64,000 nt of DNA from Mesorhizobium loti R88b (GCF_013170845.1 NZ_CP033367.1:3473001-3537000); one strand, 5' to 3'. Counted from the stretch's first letter, positions 43,653-53,115 are shown. The notes: generated by a model from the sequence alone, not told the origin. Program-made: numbers and translations.

Positions 43653-44543
43653 ATGACGAAGCGGATCATGTTCACCGGCGGCAGCGGCAAGGCTGGGCGT
43701 CATGTCGTGCAATACCTTGTCGAACAAGGCCATCAGGTGCTCAACATCGACACCAAGCCGCTCGACAATCCCAAGGTGCGCACGCTGATCACCGACATCA
43801 CCGACAGCGGGCAGGTGTTCAACGCGTTGTCGAGCTACATGGGCCTGCACGAATTCGACCCGTCGCTGCGCCCGCAGCCGGTCGATGCGGTTGTGCATTT
43901 CGCCGCCATCCCGCGCATCATGATCACGCCCGACAATGAGGTGTTCCGCATCAATGCGATGGGCACCTACAATGTTATCGAGGCGGCGGTGAAGCTCGGC
44001 ATCCGCAAGGTGATCGTCGCCTCCAGTGAGACGACCTACGGCCTGGTGTTCGCCAACGAGCCGCGCGATCCCAAATATTTCCCGCTCGACGAGGAGTATG
44101 ACGTCGATCCGATGGACAGTTATGCGCTGTCGAAGATCGTCAACGAGAAGACGGCTCGTGCCTTCGCGCAGCGCAATGGCACCGACATCTACGCCTTGCG
44201 CATCGGCAATGTCATCGAGCCGCATGAATATTCGCTGTTCCCGAAATGGTTCGCCGATCCGGGTTTCCGCAAGCGGATCGCCTGGAGCTATGTCGACGCG
44301 CGCGACCTCGGCCAGATCACGCTGCGCGCCATCGAAAAGGATGGCCTCGGCTATCAGGTCTTCAACGCCGCCAATGACGACACCTCGTCCGACCTGCCGA
44401 CGGCTGAACTCCTGAAGCGGTTTTATCCCAACGTGCCGGTCAAGGCTGAACTTGGCGAATTCGAGACGCTGCTGTCGAACCGCAAGGCGCGCGACATGCT
44501 GGGTTTCCGCCCGGAGCACAACTGGCGCAAATATGTGAAGTAG
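43653..44543 (+). CDS. NAD-dependent epimerase/dehydratase (extended SDR)
   Basis: 296 residues from the ATG at 43653 (GGAGA five bases upstream; an ATG at 43641 is the alternative). The cofactor loop is TGGSGKAG at residues 8-15, HFAAIPRIM is the central strand, and the catalytic YALSK is around 154. Extended SDRs with short C termini and no nucleotide-sugar signature include uronate dehydrogenase-like enzymes. It probably oxidises or epimerises a free sugar or sugar acid with the dehydrogenase at 42595. Confidence 0.87.
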   Translation: MTKRIMFTGGSGKAGRHVVQYLVEQGHQVLNIDTKPLDNPKVRTLITDITDSGQVFNALSSYMGLHEFDPSLRPQPVDAVVHFAAIPRIMITPDNEVFRINAMGTYNVIEAAVKLGIRKVIVASSETTYGLVFANEPRDPKYFPLDEEYDVDPMDSYALSKIVNEKTARAFAQRNGTDIYALRIGNVIEPHEYSLFPKWFADPGFRKRIAWSYVDARDLGQITLRAIEKDGLGYQVFNAANDDTSSDLPTAELLKRFYPNVPVKAELGEFETLLSNRKARDMLGFRPEHNWRKYVK

Positions 44544-44651
44544 GACCGGTGGGCGCTGGACAGCGGCCTGATCTGTGCACAGCGGACCCCTTTGGGGATG
44601 AACCCGCTTGCCGCGCTTGACAGCTTCCGTAAACCGGCCTTTCTGAAGTGT

Positions 44652-45428
44652 ATGCGGGACGCGAAGCCGAACAAGGAAAAATCGCCGAAAAAGCCGGCAG
44701 CCGCCGAGCGGCCGGCCGGTGTTCGCCGGCCCGACGCGGCGCGCATTCCGGGCGCCAGCGTGCACGGCTCGCTGGCCAGTGAAATTGGCCTGCGGATCGT
44801 GCGCGGCGACTATCCGCCCGGCACCATCCTGCCCAATGAAGCGAAATGGTCGGAGACCTTCAGCGTCAGCCGCTCGGCGGTGCGCGAGGCGATCAAAATG
44901 CTGATGGCCAAGAGCCTGCTCGCGTCACGCCCCAAGATCGGCAGCTGGGTCGAGCCGAAGGAGCGCTGGAACCTGCTCGATCGCGATGTGCTCGCCTGGT
45001 ACGCGACCTCGCCCGACCGCGAGGTGTTCCTGAAGACGGTGCAGGAATTCCGCCACATCATCGAGCCTGAGGCGACTGCCTTTGCCGCCATGCGGCGCAC
45101 CGAAGAGCAGATGGCCGAGATCAGCCAGGCCTGCCGCGAGATGGGGGCGGCGACCAGCCTGCAGGAGCGCACCCGCGCCGACACGCGCTTTCATCTGGCC
45201 ATCCTGCGTGCCTCGGGCAACGACCTGCTCGTGCCGCTCGGTGTGCTGATCGAATCCGCCTTCGATCATCTGTTCGCCTATACGACGCGGGCGGTCGACG
45301 ATCTCAACCATGCGCAGAAGCTGCATGAGGCGATCGAGAAGAACATCCGCCTGCAGCGGCCCGACGCGGCGCGGGCGGCTGTGCGCAAGCTCCTGGCCAA
45401 CACCGACCACGTCATCAAGTCGCGTTAG
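44652..45428 (+). CDS. GntR/FadR family transcriptional regulator (paralogue 2)
   Basis: 258 residues from the ATG at 44652; a further ATG at 44592 is possible. The HTH and FCD domain are nearly the same as in the gene at 41716 (GSWVEPKERWNLLDRDVLAWY against GSWVEPRERWNLLDRDVLAWY). The N-terminal Lys/Pro-rich tails differ. It starts about 110 bases after the epimerase gene and may be co-transcribed with it. The pair looks like a recent duplication around the metabolic genes. Confidence 0.88.
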   Translation: MRDAKPNKEKSPKKPAAAERPAGVRRPDAARIPGASVHGSLASEIGLRIVRGDYPPGTILPNEAKWSETFSVSRSAVREAIKMLMAKSLLASRPKIGSWVEPKERWNLLDRDVLAWYATSPDREVFLKTVQEFRHIIEPEATAFAAMRRTEEQMAEISQACREMGAATSLQERTRADTRFHLAILRASGNDLLVPLGVLIESAFDHLFAYTTRAVDDLNHAQKLHEAIEKNIRLQRPDAARAAVRKLLANTDHVIKSR

Positions 45429-45605
45429 GCGGGTTAGTTTTCCTTGTCGCGGCCGAAAGCCACTCGCAGTTCGTCCTTGGCTGCCTCAAGCACCTTTTTG
45501 CGCGCGGCGGGAAGCTTCTTGCCGGCGCGGTTGCTGCGGGCTGAGAATGCACCGATACTGGTGCAAACGACGGCCGATTTTCGAGACCGCCGACAGGAAA
45601 CGCCT

Positions 45606-46835
45606 TTGACCCGAACCGATCTGAGCCGGCCAAGCCCCGGCATCGACAGCTCCTACGCCTGGACGCGGCTGGCCATCTCGATGGTGCTGGCGACAATCGG
45701 CGCGGTCGGCATGTGGGCCGTCGTCGTCGTGCTGCCCGCCGTGCAGGCCGAATTCGGCGTCGACCGCGCCGCGGCGTCCATGCCCTACACCGCGACCATG
45801 GTGGGCTTTGCCGCCGGCAACGTGCTGGTCGGCCGTGCCATCGATCGTATAGGCTATTGGATCCCGGCGCTGATCTCTTCCGTCGCGCTCTCCGCCGGCC
45901 TCCTGCTCGCGGCGCTGTCGACCTCGATTCTGCAATTCACCCTTGCGCAAGGCGTGCTGATCGGTGTCGGCACGTCGGTGATCTTCGGACCGCTGATCGC
46001 CGACATCTCGCACTGGTTCAACCGCCGGCGCGGCGTCGCCGTCACGGCGGCGGCGGCCGGCAACTACCTCGCCGGAGCGCTCTGGCCAACCATCATGCCG
46101 ACGCTGATCAAGGCGGAAGGCTGGCGCTTCACCTATGCGGCCATCGGCATCTTCTGCCTGGTCACCATGGTGCCGCTGGTGCTGCTGCTGCGGCGCGGGG
46201 CTCCGGACGCGGCCGCCGCAGGCTCGCCGGGAAGCCGGCCGGTGCAACCGATTCCGATGTCGCCAGCGGCGTTGCAGGGGCTGCTGGTCGTCGCCGGTCT
46301 CGGCTGCTGCGTGGCTATGTCGATGCCCCAGGTGCACATCGTCGCCTATTGCATGGATCTAGGCTACGGCATCGCACATGGCGCCGACATGCTGTCGATC
46401 ATGATGGCGGCGGGCGTCGTCAGCCGGCTTGCTTCGGGTTTTATCGCCGACCGCATCGGCGGGGCGAAAACCTTGATCATCGGTTCCGTGCTGCAATGCC
46501 TGTCGCTGCTGTTTTACATCCCGTTCGACGGTCTTGCCTCGCTCTATGTCGTGTCGCTTGTGTTCGGCCTGTCGCAGGGCGGCATCGTGCCTTGCTACGC
46601 GATCATCGTGCGCGAATACCTGCCCGCCAAGGAGGCCGGGCAGCGTATCGGCATCGTCATGATGGCGACCATCTTCGGCATGGCGATCGGCGGCTGGATG
46701 TCAGGCTGGATCTACGACCTGACCGGTTCCTACGCTGCGGCATTTCTCAACGGCATCGCGTGGAATCTGCTGAACATACTGGCCATCGGGCTGTTCATGT
46801 GGAAGGCAAGGAACAGGGCCGTCATGGCCGCCTGA
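45606..46835 (+). CDS. MFS transporter (12-TMS, oxalate/formate-like or MCT-like)
   Basis: 409 residues with a TTG start at 45606, chosen because AGGAAA lies upstream, the downstream helix begins within 20 residues, and no in-frame ATG fits. About 12 hydrophobic segments; motif A-like GRAIDRIGYWIP between helices 2 and 3, and WFNRRRGVAVTAAAAG typical of the oxalate/formate and monocarboxylate group. It may import a carboxylate or sugar acid. It lies between the FadR-type and LacI-type regulators. Confidence 0.85.
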   Translation: MTRTDLSRPSPGIDSSYAWTRLAISMVLATIGAVGMWAVVVVLPAVQAEFGVDRAAASMPYTATMVGFAAGNVLVGRAIDRIGYWIPALISSVALSAGLLLAALSTSILQFTLAQGVLIGVGTSVIFGPLIADISHWFNRRRGVAVTAAAAGNYLAGALWPTIMPTLIKAEGWRFTYAAIGIFCLVTMVPLVLLLRRGAPDAAAAGSPGSRPVQPIPMSPAALQGLLVVAGLGCCVAMSMPQVHIVAYCMDLGYGIAHGADMLSIMMAAGVVSRLASGFIADRIGGAKTLIIGSVLQCLSLLFYIPFDGLASLYVVSLVFGLSQGGIVPCYAIIVREYLPAKEAGQRIGIVMMATIFGMAIGGWMSGWIYDLTGSYAAAFLNGIAWNLLNILAIGLFMWKARNRAVMAA

Positions 46836-46987
46836 GGCAAGGGGCGGGCACGGCTCCTGGACATCCTCCGCTTGACAACGGACACGCAACTGCGCGACGC
46901 CAGAGGCCGAGGGGTGCGGCAACGGGCCGGTGAGATGGCGACAGCTGGGATGAATGTATTGCGGGCGCGCTTCGGCGGCTGCGAGCG

Positions 46988-48022
46988 GTGGCTTTGATCA
47001 AGCCGCGCTCGCGCCGGGGCGGCGGCCGCCCGACCATATCGGATGTCGCGCGCAAGGCCGGCGTCGGCGCCATCACCGTGTCGCGTGCGCTGCGCGAGCC
47101 GGAGCGTGTCTCCGAGGAATTGCGCCGACAGATCCAGGCCGCCATCGACGAGCTTGGCTATGTGCCGGACCCCAATGCGCGGGCGCTGGCCTCGGCGCGG
47201 GCCGAAGTGTTCGGCGTGCTGGTGCCGTCGCTCACCAACAACGTCTTCGCCGAAGTGGTGCGCGGCATCTATGACAGCCTGTCCGACAGTCCGTTCCGCA
47301 TCCAGCTCGGCAACACGCACTATTCGGGACTGGAGGAAGAGCGGCTTTTGCAGGTGTTCGGCTCGCAGCGGCCGGCGGCACTGATCGTGGCCGGCATCGA
47401 CCAGACGCCGACCTCGCGAAAACTGCTGGAAAATGCCGGCTGCCCGGTGGTGCAGGTCATGGAGACCGGACCCGAACCCGTCGACATGATGGTCGGCTTC
47501 TCGCATCTCGACGGCGGCAGGGCGGCGACCGAACATCTGATCGAGGCGGGATATCGGCGCATCGGCTTCATCGGCGCGCGCATGGACCCGCGTTCGCAGC
47601 GGCGCCTGGCCGGTTACCGCGCGGCGATGGAAAAAGCCGGCCTCTTCGACCCGCGCCTGGTCACCACCACGCCGGTGCTGTCCAGTGTGTCGCTCGGGCG
47701 CGAACTCTTCCGCGATGCGCTGGCCAAGATGCCGACACTCGACGGCGTGTTCTGCAACAATGACGACATCGCGCTCGGCGTGCTGTTCGAGTGCCATCGG
47801 GCCTCGATCGACGTGCCGAAGACGATCGGCATCGTCGGCTTCAACGATCTCGACATGATGCAGGTGGCCTTTCCCTCGATCACCAGCATCCGCACCTACC
47901 GCTACGAAATCGGCAGGCGCGCCGTCGCCATGGCACTGGCGGCAATCTCTGGCGACAGGCCGCAGGAGCGGATCGTCGACCTCGGCTTCGAGCTCAAACG
48001 CCGCGAGAGCACCGCACGCTGA
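46988..48022 (+). CDS. LacI family regulator, GntR (gluconate repressor)-like
   Basis: 344 residues from a GTG at 46988. The HTH is PTISDVARKAGVGAITVSRA (about 15-34), matching the GntR/IdnR group of LacI proteins, and the effector domain follows (FGVLVPSLTNNVFAEVVRGI; CNNDDIALGVLFECHR; GIVGFNDLDMMQVAFPSIT). A palindromic operator lies 45 bases after its stop, before the ABC operon that ends with gluconokinase. Gluconate or 6-phosphogluconate is the probable effector by analogy with E. coli GntR. Confidence 0.9.
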   Translation: MALIKPRSRRGGGRPTISDVARKAGVGAITVSRALREPERVSEELRRQIQAAIDELGYVPDPNARALASARAEVFGVLVPSLTNNVFAEVVRGIYDSLSDSPFRIQLGNTHYSGLEEERLLQVFGSQRPAALIVAGIDQTPTSRKLLENAGCPVVQVMETGPEPVDMMVGFSHLDGGRAATEHLIEAGYRRIGFIGARMDPRSQRRLAGYRAAMEKAGLFDPRLVTTTPVLSSVSLGRELFRDALAKMPTLDGVFCNNDDIALGVLFECHRASIDVPKTIGIVGFNDLDMMQVAFPSITSIRTYRYEIGRRAVAMALAAISGDRPQERIVDLGFELKRRESTAR

Positions 48023-48053
48023 ACACGCTTTCGAGACCGCCCGCAAATGGCGC

Positions 48054-48082
48054 TTTACACAACGTCATGGTAGCGCTACCAT
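48054..48082 (+). promoter_or_regulatory. Promoter overlapped by LacI-type operator
   Basis: TTTACA (48054-48059) and TACCAT (48077-48082) are spaced by 17 bases. ATGGTAGCGCTACCAT, a 16-base perfect palindrome, covers 48067-48082, so a bound repressor would cover the -10 region. Compare E. coli GntR sites (ATGTTACCGGTAACAT). Confidence 0.65.
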
Positions 48083-48123
48083 TTTTATCGAGCGGGTATA
48101 ACCACTTAGATGCTGAGCCTGTT

Positions 48124-48168
48124 TATTATACATAAGCAACAGCTCATGCTTGTTTATTATGTATAATA
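48124..48168. repeat. AT-rich inverted repeat in the leader of the ABC operon
   Basis: TATTATACATAA (48124-48135) and TTATGTATAATA (48157-48168) are perfect 12-base inverted copies, 21 bases apart. The right arm contains a perfect TATAAT (48162-48167). The tract is conspicuously AT-rich for this genome. The remaining leader to 48330 is GC-rich with no gene seen. Confidence 0.6.
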
Positions 48169-48330
48169 TGATAGATTTCACCCCGCTGAAGGGGGGCGGC
48201 AGGGGGAGGGATCGCGGAGGCCTTCGGCACCTGGTAGGCGTGACTGGGCAAGGCGGAGGGGCCAGCCGGAAGCGCGAAAATTCCATAAAACTGAACAGAC
48301 AAATCAGAACTGCAATCGGGAGGATTATCG

Positions 48331-49458
48331 ATGATCAAGTCACTTGTTGGTGGCATCGTTGCCGCCACTGCATTCGTCATGTTGAGCTCGTCTGCGATTG
48401 CCGCAGGCCCTGAAATCGTCAAGGGCCCGGCTGCCGAGCCGGATTGCTTCTCACCCTGGGCCGCGGACACGCTGTTCTTCAAGTTCCCCAAGAAGGCCGG
48501 CCCATACCGCATTGCGCTCGCCAACGGCTATATCGCCAACACCTGGCGCATCCAGATGGTGCAGACCGCGAAGGCCTATGCCGCGCAGAAGGACGTCGCC
48601 GCGAAGCTGAAGGAATTCAAGGTCGTCTCGACCGGCGAAGACGTGCCGGCGCAGATTTCGGCGATCAACAACTTCATCGATTCCGGCTATGACGCCATCG
48701 TCGTCAACGCGCAGAACCCGACCGCATTCGGGCCCGTTATCAAGCGTGCCAAGGAAGCCGGCGTCGTGCTGGTTGCCTTCGACAATATCCTCGACACCAA
48801 AGACGCCATCAACGTCAACGTCGACCAGAAAGGCCTTGGCGAACTGTGGGGCAAGTGGCTCGTCACCCATGTGCCGAATGGCGGCAAGGTGCTCGAAGTG
48901 CGCGGCGTTGCCGGAACGTCGGTCGACACTGACCGCCACAATGGCATCCACGAGGTTCTCGACGCCTCCGGCAAGAAATGGGCGGTCACCGAGGTCGTCG
49001 GCAAGTGGGATGACGGCGTCGCGCAAAAGGCTTCGGCCGATGCGATCGCCACCAACGGCCCCTTCGACGGCGTCACGGGACAGGGCGGCGACACCGGCAT
49101 CGTGCAGGCGATGATCGATGCCAAGCATCCGTTCGTGCCGTTCGGCGGCGAGACCGAGAACGGCTTCCGCAAGTTCTGCGCGGCCCACGCGGCCGACGGG
49201 TTGAAATGTTCGTCAGCCGGTACCGGCCCGGCGCAGGTGGCGGTTGCCATCAAGACCGCGATCGCAGCGCTTGAAGGCAATGTCGTCCCGCAGTCGGTCA
49301 AGCTGCCGCTGGCGATCGTCGAGGATCCCAACTTCAAGGCCGGTCAGGATTTCTTCCCCGACCAGTCCGACAATTTCTTCGTCGGTAATTCCTTCCCGAC
49401 CTGCGGCATTAATTTTACTGCGCAGGAAATCATGGGTCAGACCAAGGCTGACCAGTAG
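48331..49458 (+). CDS. Sugar/sugar-acid ABC transporter periplasmic binding protein
   Basis: 375 residues with a Sec signal (GGIVAATAFVMLSSSAIAA) and a good GGGAGG upstream. The mature protein is a class I binding protein of the longer type: YRIALANGYIANTWRIQMVQ, VVNAQNPTAFGPVIKRAKEAG and VAFDNILD. Two Cys in KFCAAHAADGLKCSS and another near the end (FPTCG) may pair. It heads the operon ending in gluconokinase, so gluconate or another aldonate is a likely ligand by inference. Confidence 0.9.
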   Translation: MIKSLVGGIVAATAFVMLSSSAIAAGPEIVKGPAAEPDCFSPWAADTLFFKFPKKAGPYRIALANGYIANTWRIQMVQTAKAYAAQKDVAAKLKEFKVVSTGEDVPAQISAINNFIDSGYDAIVVNAQNPTAFGPVIKRAKEAGVVLVAFDNILDTKDAINVNVDQKGLGELWGKWLVTHVPNGGKVLEVRGVAGTSVDTDRHNGIHEVLDASGKKWAVTEVVGKWDDGVAQKASADAIATNGPFDGVTGQGGDTGIVQAMIDAKHPFVPFGGETENGFRKFCAAHAADGLKCSSAGTGPAQVAVAIKTAIAALEGNVVPQSVKLPLAIVEDPNFKAGQDFFPDQSDNFFVGNSFPTCGINFTAQEIMGQTKADQ

Positions 49459-49468
49459 GCTGTACACC

Positions 49469-49496
49469 CGGCGCCGCAGGATCTCCTGCGGCGCCG
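49469..49496 (+). terminator. Hairpin between binding-protein and ATPase genes
   Basis: Perfect 13-base arms (49469-49481 and 49484-49496) separated by TC, ten bases after the stop. There is no T-run. It probably acts as a 3' stabiliser or weak terminator. Confidence 0.65.
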
Positions 49497-49539
49497 ACCA
49501 CTCGATATCCTTGGTCGTCAAAGTGCCTCGGGAGGGCCG

Positions 49540-51087
49540 ATGGACGGTGCGGTTCCGCTCTTCCAGATGGAAGGCATATCCAAACGCTATGGCGGTGTGC
49601 GAGCGCTGGAAAAGGCGGAGCTTGTCGTCACGTCCGGCAGCATCCACGCCATCCTTGGCGAAAACGGCGCCGGCAAATCGACGCTGATCAAGGTGATGGC
49701 GGGCGTCGTCGCGGCCGACGAAGGCCGCATGATGCTGGATGGCCGTGAGGTGACCTTCGCTTCGCCGGCTGCCGCCAACAAGGCAGGCATCGTCTGCATC
49801 TTCCAGGAACTGTCGCTTGTTCCCGAACTCGGCGTCGCCGACAACATCGTCATATCAGACCCGCCCAAACGCTTCGGCATGATCGACCGCAAGGCGCAGC
49901 GCCGCATCGCCGAGGAGGCATTGGCGCGCGCGGGAGCTGCCGATATCCACCCGCTGGCATTGGTCAAGGACTTGCCCTTGTCGCGCCGGCAGATGGTCGA
50001 GATCGCCAAGGCGCTGGCCAGGAAGCCGCGCATCCTGATCCTCGACGAGGCGACATCCGCGCTCACCGCGGCGGATGTCTCGAACATTTTTGGCGTGCTG
50101 AAGCGGTTGCGCAGCGAAGGACTGGCGCTGCTCTACATCTCGCACCGCATGAACGAGATCGCCGAACTCGCCGATCAGTGCACGGTGTTCCGCAACGGTC
50201 GCAACGTCGCCAGCTACAAGGCCGGCTCGAAGAGCGACAATGAGGTGGTCGAACTGATGATCGGCCGCGAATACAGTCATATCTTCCCGCCAAAGCCGGC
50301 GACCGTGCCAGCTACAGCCGCACCCAGGCTTGAAGCCCGTAAGCTCTCGTGGACCGATCGGCTGGACAATATCTCGCTGACGATCAGGGCAGGCGAAGTG
50401 GTCGGTCTCGGCGGTCTCGACGGCCAGGGCCAGCGCGAATTGCTGCTCGCTTTCTTCGGCGTGCTGCGCGGTCTTTCCGGCGAGGTGCTGATCGACGGCA
50501 AGCCGGTGACGATCGGCAGTCCGGCCAAGGCGCGGCAGGATGGTATCGGCATGGCGCTGATCCCGGAGGACCGCAAGACCGAAGGGTTGATGCTGCCGAT
50601 GACGGTGCGCGAAAACCTGTCCTTCGCCGCGCTCGACCGGCTGTCCAGGGGCGGCATCATCGACCGCGCCGCCGAACAGCGGCTGATCGACGATATGGTC
50701 GGCCTGCTGGCCATCAAGACGGCGGGCCTCGACATTCCGGTCGGCGCGCTGTCTGGCGGCAACCAGCAAAAGGTGGTCATCGCCAAATGGCTGATGCGCC
50801 AGCCGCGCATCATCCTGCTCAACGATCCGACGCGCGGCATCGATGTCGGCACCAAGCAAGAGCTCTACCAGCTGATGCGCAAGTTGGCGGATGCCGGGGC
50901 GGCGATCCTGTTCTACTCGACCGACTATGACGAACTGATCGGCTGCTGCGACCGGGTGCTGGTGCTCTATGACGGCGCCGTCAAGCGCGAGCTGGTCGGG
51001 GCCGAGATCACCGAACGGGCGCTGATAGCGAGCGCGCTCAACATCCATGGCGAGGAGAGCCCGGTGGGCCTGGGAGCAAGCGCGTGA
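49540..51087 (+). CDS. Ribose-type ABC ATPase, tandem domains, altered second Walker B
   Basis: 515 residues. Domain 1: Walker A GENGAGKST, signature-like LPLSRRQMVE, Walker B ILILDEATSALT and LYISHRM. Domain 2: degenerate P-loop GGLDGQGQRE, full signature LSGGNQQKV, and Walker B IILLNDPTRGID, where the usual DE pair is ND. This second site is thus unlikely to hydrolyse ATP by the usual mechanism. It overlaps the first permease by four bases (GTGA). Confidence 0.92.
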   Translation: MDGAVPLFQMEGISKRYGGVRALEKAELVVTSGSIHAILGENGAGKSTLIKVMAGVVAADEGRMMLDGREVTFASPAAANKAGIVCIFQELSLVPELGVADNIVISDPPKRFGMIDRKAQRRIAEEALARAGAADIHPLALVKDLPLSRRQMVEIAKALARKPRILILDEATSALTAADVSNIFGVLKRLRSEGLALLYISHRMNEIAELADQCTVFRNGRNVASYKAGSKSDNEVVELMIGREYSHIFPPKPATVPATAAPRLEARKLSWTDRLDNISLTIRAGEVVGLGGLDGQGQRELLLAFFGVLRGLSGEVLIDGKPVTIGSPAKARQDGIGMALIPEDRKTEGLMLPMTVRENLSFAALDRLSRGGIIDRAAEQRLIDDMVGLLAIKTAGLDIPVGALSGGNQQKVVIAKWLMRQPRIILLNDPTRGIDVGTKQELYQLMRKLADAGAAILFYSTDYDELIGCCDRVLVLYDGAVKRELVGAEITERALIASALNIHGEESPVGLGASA

Positions 51088-52064
51088 AAGATTGGCGCTA
51101 TTGGCTGGCCGAGCAGCGCGGAACGCTGCTGGCGCTCGGCATCTTCATCGTCATGTTCGTCATCTACACATCGAACCATCCGGCCGGCTTCACCGCCAAT
51201 GTCGTGCAGACGGCGGCGAACAAGGGCGTGCTGCTCGCCTTCGTCGCCATGGCGCAGACACTGGTGGTGATCACCGCCGGCATCGACCTGTCCGTCGGCA
51301 TGATTTTTCTCCTCACCAACTGCCTGGCGTCCTGGCTGGTGGTGGGCACGCCGATGCAGACGACGCTCGGCGTCATCGCCGTGCTGGCGGTCGGCCTTCT
51401 CTGCGGCGCCATCAACGGCGCCATCGTCATCTACGGCCGGCTGCAGCCGATCGTCGCCACCATCGCCACGGGGGCCATCTATTACGGCATCGGCCTTTTG
51501 CTGCGGCCATTCCCTGGCGGTTCGGTCAATGAGGACCTGGCCGATGCGCTGACCGGCCGCGTCTTCGATGTGGTGCCTGCGAGCCTCGTCGTGCTGCTCG
51601 CCATCGTGCTGGTGATCTGGGTGCCGTTCAGCCGCTCGGTGCTTGGCCGGGCAGCCTACGCGGCGGGATCGTCGGAGACGGCGGCCTACATGTCCGGCGT
51701 GCCGATAAGGCGCGGCAAGTTCGCCGCCTACACACTGGCCGGGCTGCTGGCCGCGATCGGCGGGCTGTTCCTCACCTTCTTCACCTATACGGGCGACGCG
51801 GCCTATGCCAGTGGCAACGCCTATACGCTGTTCTCGATCGCCGCCGTGGTGCTGGGCGGCGTCTCGCTGTTCGGCGGCAAGGGCAGTGCCATCGGCGCCA
51901 TCTTCGGTGCGCTTGCCTTCCGCACAATCGGCGATTTGTTGTTCGTGTTCGATTTCGATCCGCTCTGGCAGCCGCTGTTCCAGGGCGTTATCCTGCTGAT
52001 CGCCGTCAGCCTCGGCGCCTTCGCCCTGTTTCGGGTCCGCAATCGGCTGGAGTGGTTCCTGTGA
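51084..52064 (+). CDS. Ribose-type ABC permease 1
   Basis: 326 residues from a GTG at 51084 that overlaps the ATPase stop. Family motifs: AQTLVVITAGIDLSVGMIFL, YAAGSSETAAYMSGVPI and GGVSLFGGKGSAIGAIFGA. About nine hydrophobic segments. It probably pairs with the next permease as a heterodimer, since both are full length and overlap by four bases. Confidence 0.9.
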   Translation: MKDWRYWLAEQRGTLLALGIFIVMFVIYTSNHPAGFTANVVQTAANKGVLLAFVAMAQTLVVITAGIDLSVGMIFLLTNCLASWLVVGTPMQTTLGVIAVLAVGLLCGAINGAIVIYGRLQPIVATIATGAIYYGIGLLLRPFPGGSVNEDLADALTGRVFDVVPASLVVLLAIVLVIWVPFSRSVLGRAAYAAGSSETAAYMSGVPIRRGKFAAYTLAGLLAAIGGLFLTFFTYTGDAAYASGNAYTLFSIAAVVLGGVSLFGGKGSAIGAIFGALAFRTIGDLLFVFDFDPLWQPLFQGVILLIAVSLGAFALFRVRNRLEWFL

Positions 52065-53065
52065 GCGAAACGACGCCGATGGTTGGGAAGAGCGACGGCG
52101 GCATTGCCGGCCGCATGCCGAAATTCATCCGCCGCGCCGATCCCGCGGTCCTGACGGCGTTCGCCTGCATCGTGCTGCTGCTGTTCCTCGGCAGCCTCTA
52201 TTCCAGAAGCTTCCTGTCACCTGAATATCTGCTGCAGCAGCTCAAGGTCGCCTCGTTCCTCGGCGTCATCGCCACCGGCATGATGCTGGTCGTGCTGCTC
52301 GGTCAGATCGACTTGTCTGTGCCGTGGTCGGTGGCGGCCGGCGCAATGATGGCTTGCGCTGCGGCTGCCTACGGTCCGGTCGGCGTGGCTCTAGCCATTC
52401 CGTTCGGCATCTTCTGCGGCGTCCTGATCGGCGTCGTCAACGGCATCGGCGTCGCCTATCTGCGCATTCCCTCGATGATCATCACGCTGGCCACCAACGC
52501 CGTCGCGCAAGGGCTGATGGTCGTCTACACCGGCGGCTTCTCACCCCAGGATTCGGCAACCCGCGCAATGCGCTACCTCGCGACGGGTTTTACAATTCCG
52601 GGCGTGCCCAACGCGGTCATCATCTGGGCTGTCATCGGTGCGGCGATGGTGTTCGTGCTGACCCGCACCGGCTTTGGCCGCACCGTCTATGGCATCGGCA
52701 ACCGCGAGCGTGCTGCCTATCTCTCAGGCATCGACACAAGGCGCGTGGTGATGATCGCGTTTGCCGTCTCCGGCGGGCTCTCCGCTTTCGGCGGCGTGCT
52801 TCTGGCCGGCTATGCCTCCAAGGCGGCGCAGTCGATGGGCGACGCCTATCTCTTGCCGTCAATCGCCGCGGTGGTGCTCGGCGGCACCTCGATCCTCGGC
52901 GGGCGCGGTTCCTATCTCGGCACCGTCGCCGGCGTCATCCTGATCACACTCCTGCAATCCATCCTGTCGGTCATGCAGATGCCGGAGGCGGGGCGGCAGA
53001 TCATTTATGGCGTCGTCATCGTCGCCATGCTGTTGCTCTACGGCCGCGCGCCGGCAAGCCGCTAG
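52061..53065 (+). CDS. Ribose-type ABC permease 2
   Basis: 334 residues from a GTG at 52061 overlapping the previous stop (GTGA). Motifs: TGMMLVVLLGQIDLSVPWSV, YGIGNRERAAYLSGIDTRR and GGTSILGGRGSYLGTVAGV. It carries the usual nine to ten membrane segments. A 19-base inverted repeat begins at its stop codon. Confidence 0.9.
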   Translation: MSETTPMVGKSDGGIAGRMPKFIRRADPAVLTAFACIVLLLFLGSLYSRSFLSPEYLLQQLKVASFLGVIATGMMLVVLLGQIDLSVPWSVAAGAMMACAAAAYGPVGVALAIPFGIFCGVLIGVVNGIGVAYLRIPSMIITLATNAVAQGLMVVYTGGFSPQDSATRAMRYLATGFTIPGVPNAVIIWAVIGAAMVFVLTRTGFGRTVYGIGNRERAAYLSGIDTRRVVMIAFAVSGGLSAFGGVLLAGYASKAAQSMGDAYLLPSIAAVVLGGTSILGGRGSYLGTVAGVILITLLQSILSVMQMPEAGRQIIYGVVIVAMLLLYGRAPASR

Positions 53066-53103
53066 ATTCAGATTTCAGGTCGAATCGACCTGAAATCTGA
53101 ATC
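53065..53103. terminator. Long perfect inverted repeat after the permease gene
   Basis: Arms 53065-53083 and 53085-53103 are perfect 19-base complements around one base. It starts on the last base of the permease stop. It may be the operon terminator or a repeat-family hairpin; it directly abuts the repeat at 53116. Confidence 0.65.
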
Positions 53104-53115
53104 CGCCTCTAAATC

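Noticed and set aside
45434..45643. A 69-codon minus-strand frame ending AARKKVLEAAKDELRVAFG..., overlapping the MFS start.
   Set aside because: The Lys-rich end looks protein-like, but there is no ribosome-binding site, the start is arbitrary, and it overlaps the MFS gene; it could be a remnant but I cannot support it as a gene.
48144..48524. A 126-codon minus-strand frame across the leader and 5' end of the binding-protein gene.
   Set aside because: It overlaps the signal-peptide region of a clear gene and runs through the AT-rich inverted repeat; no family features.
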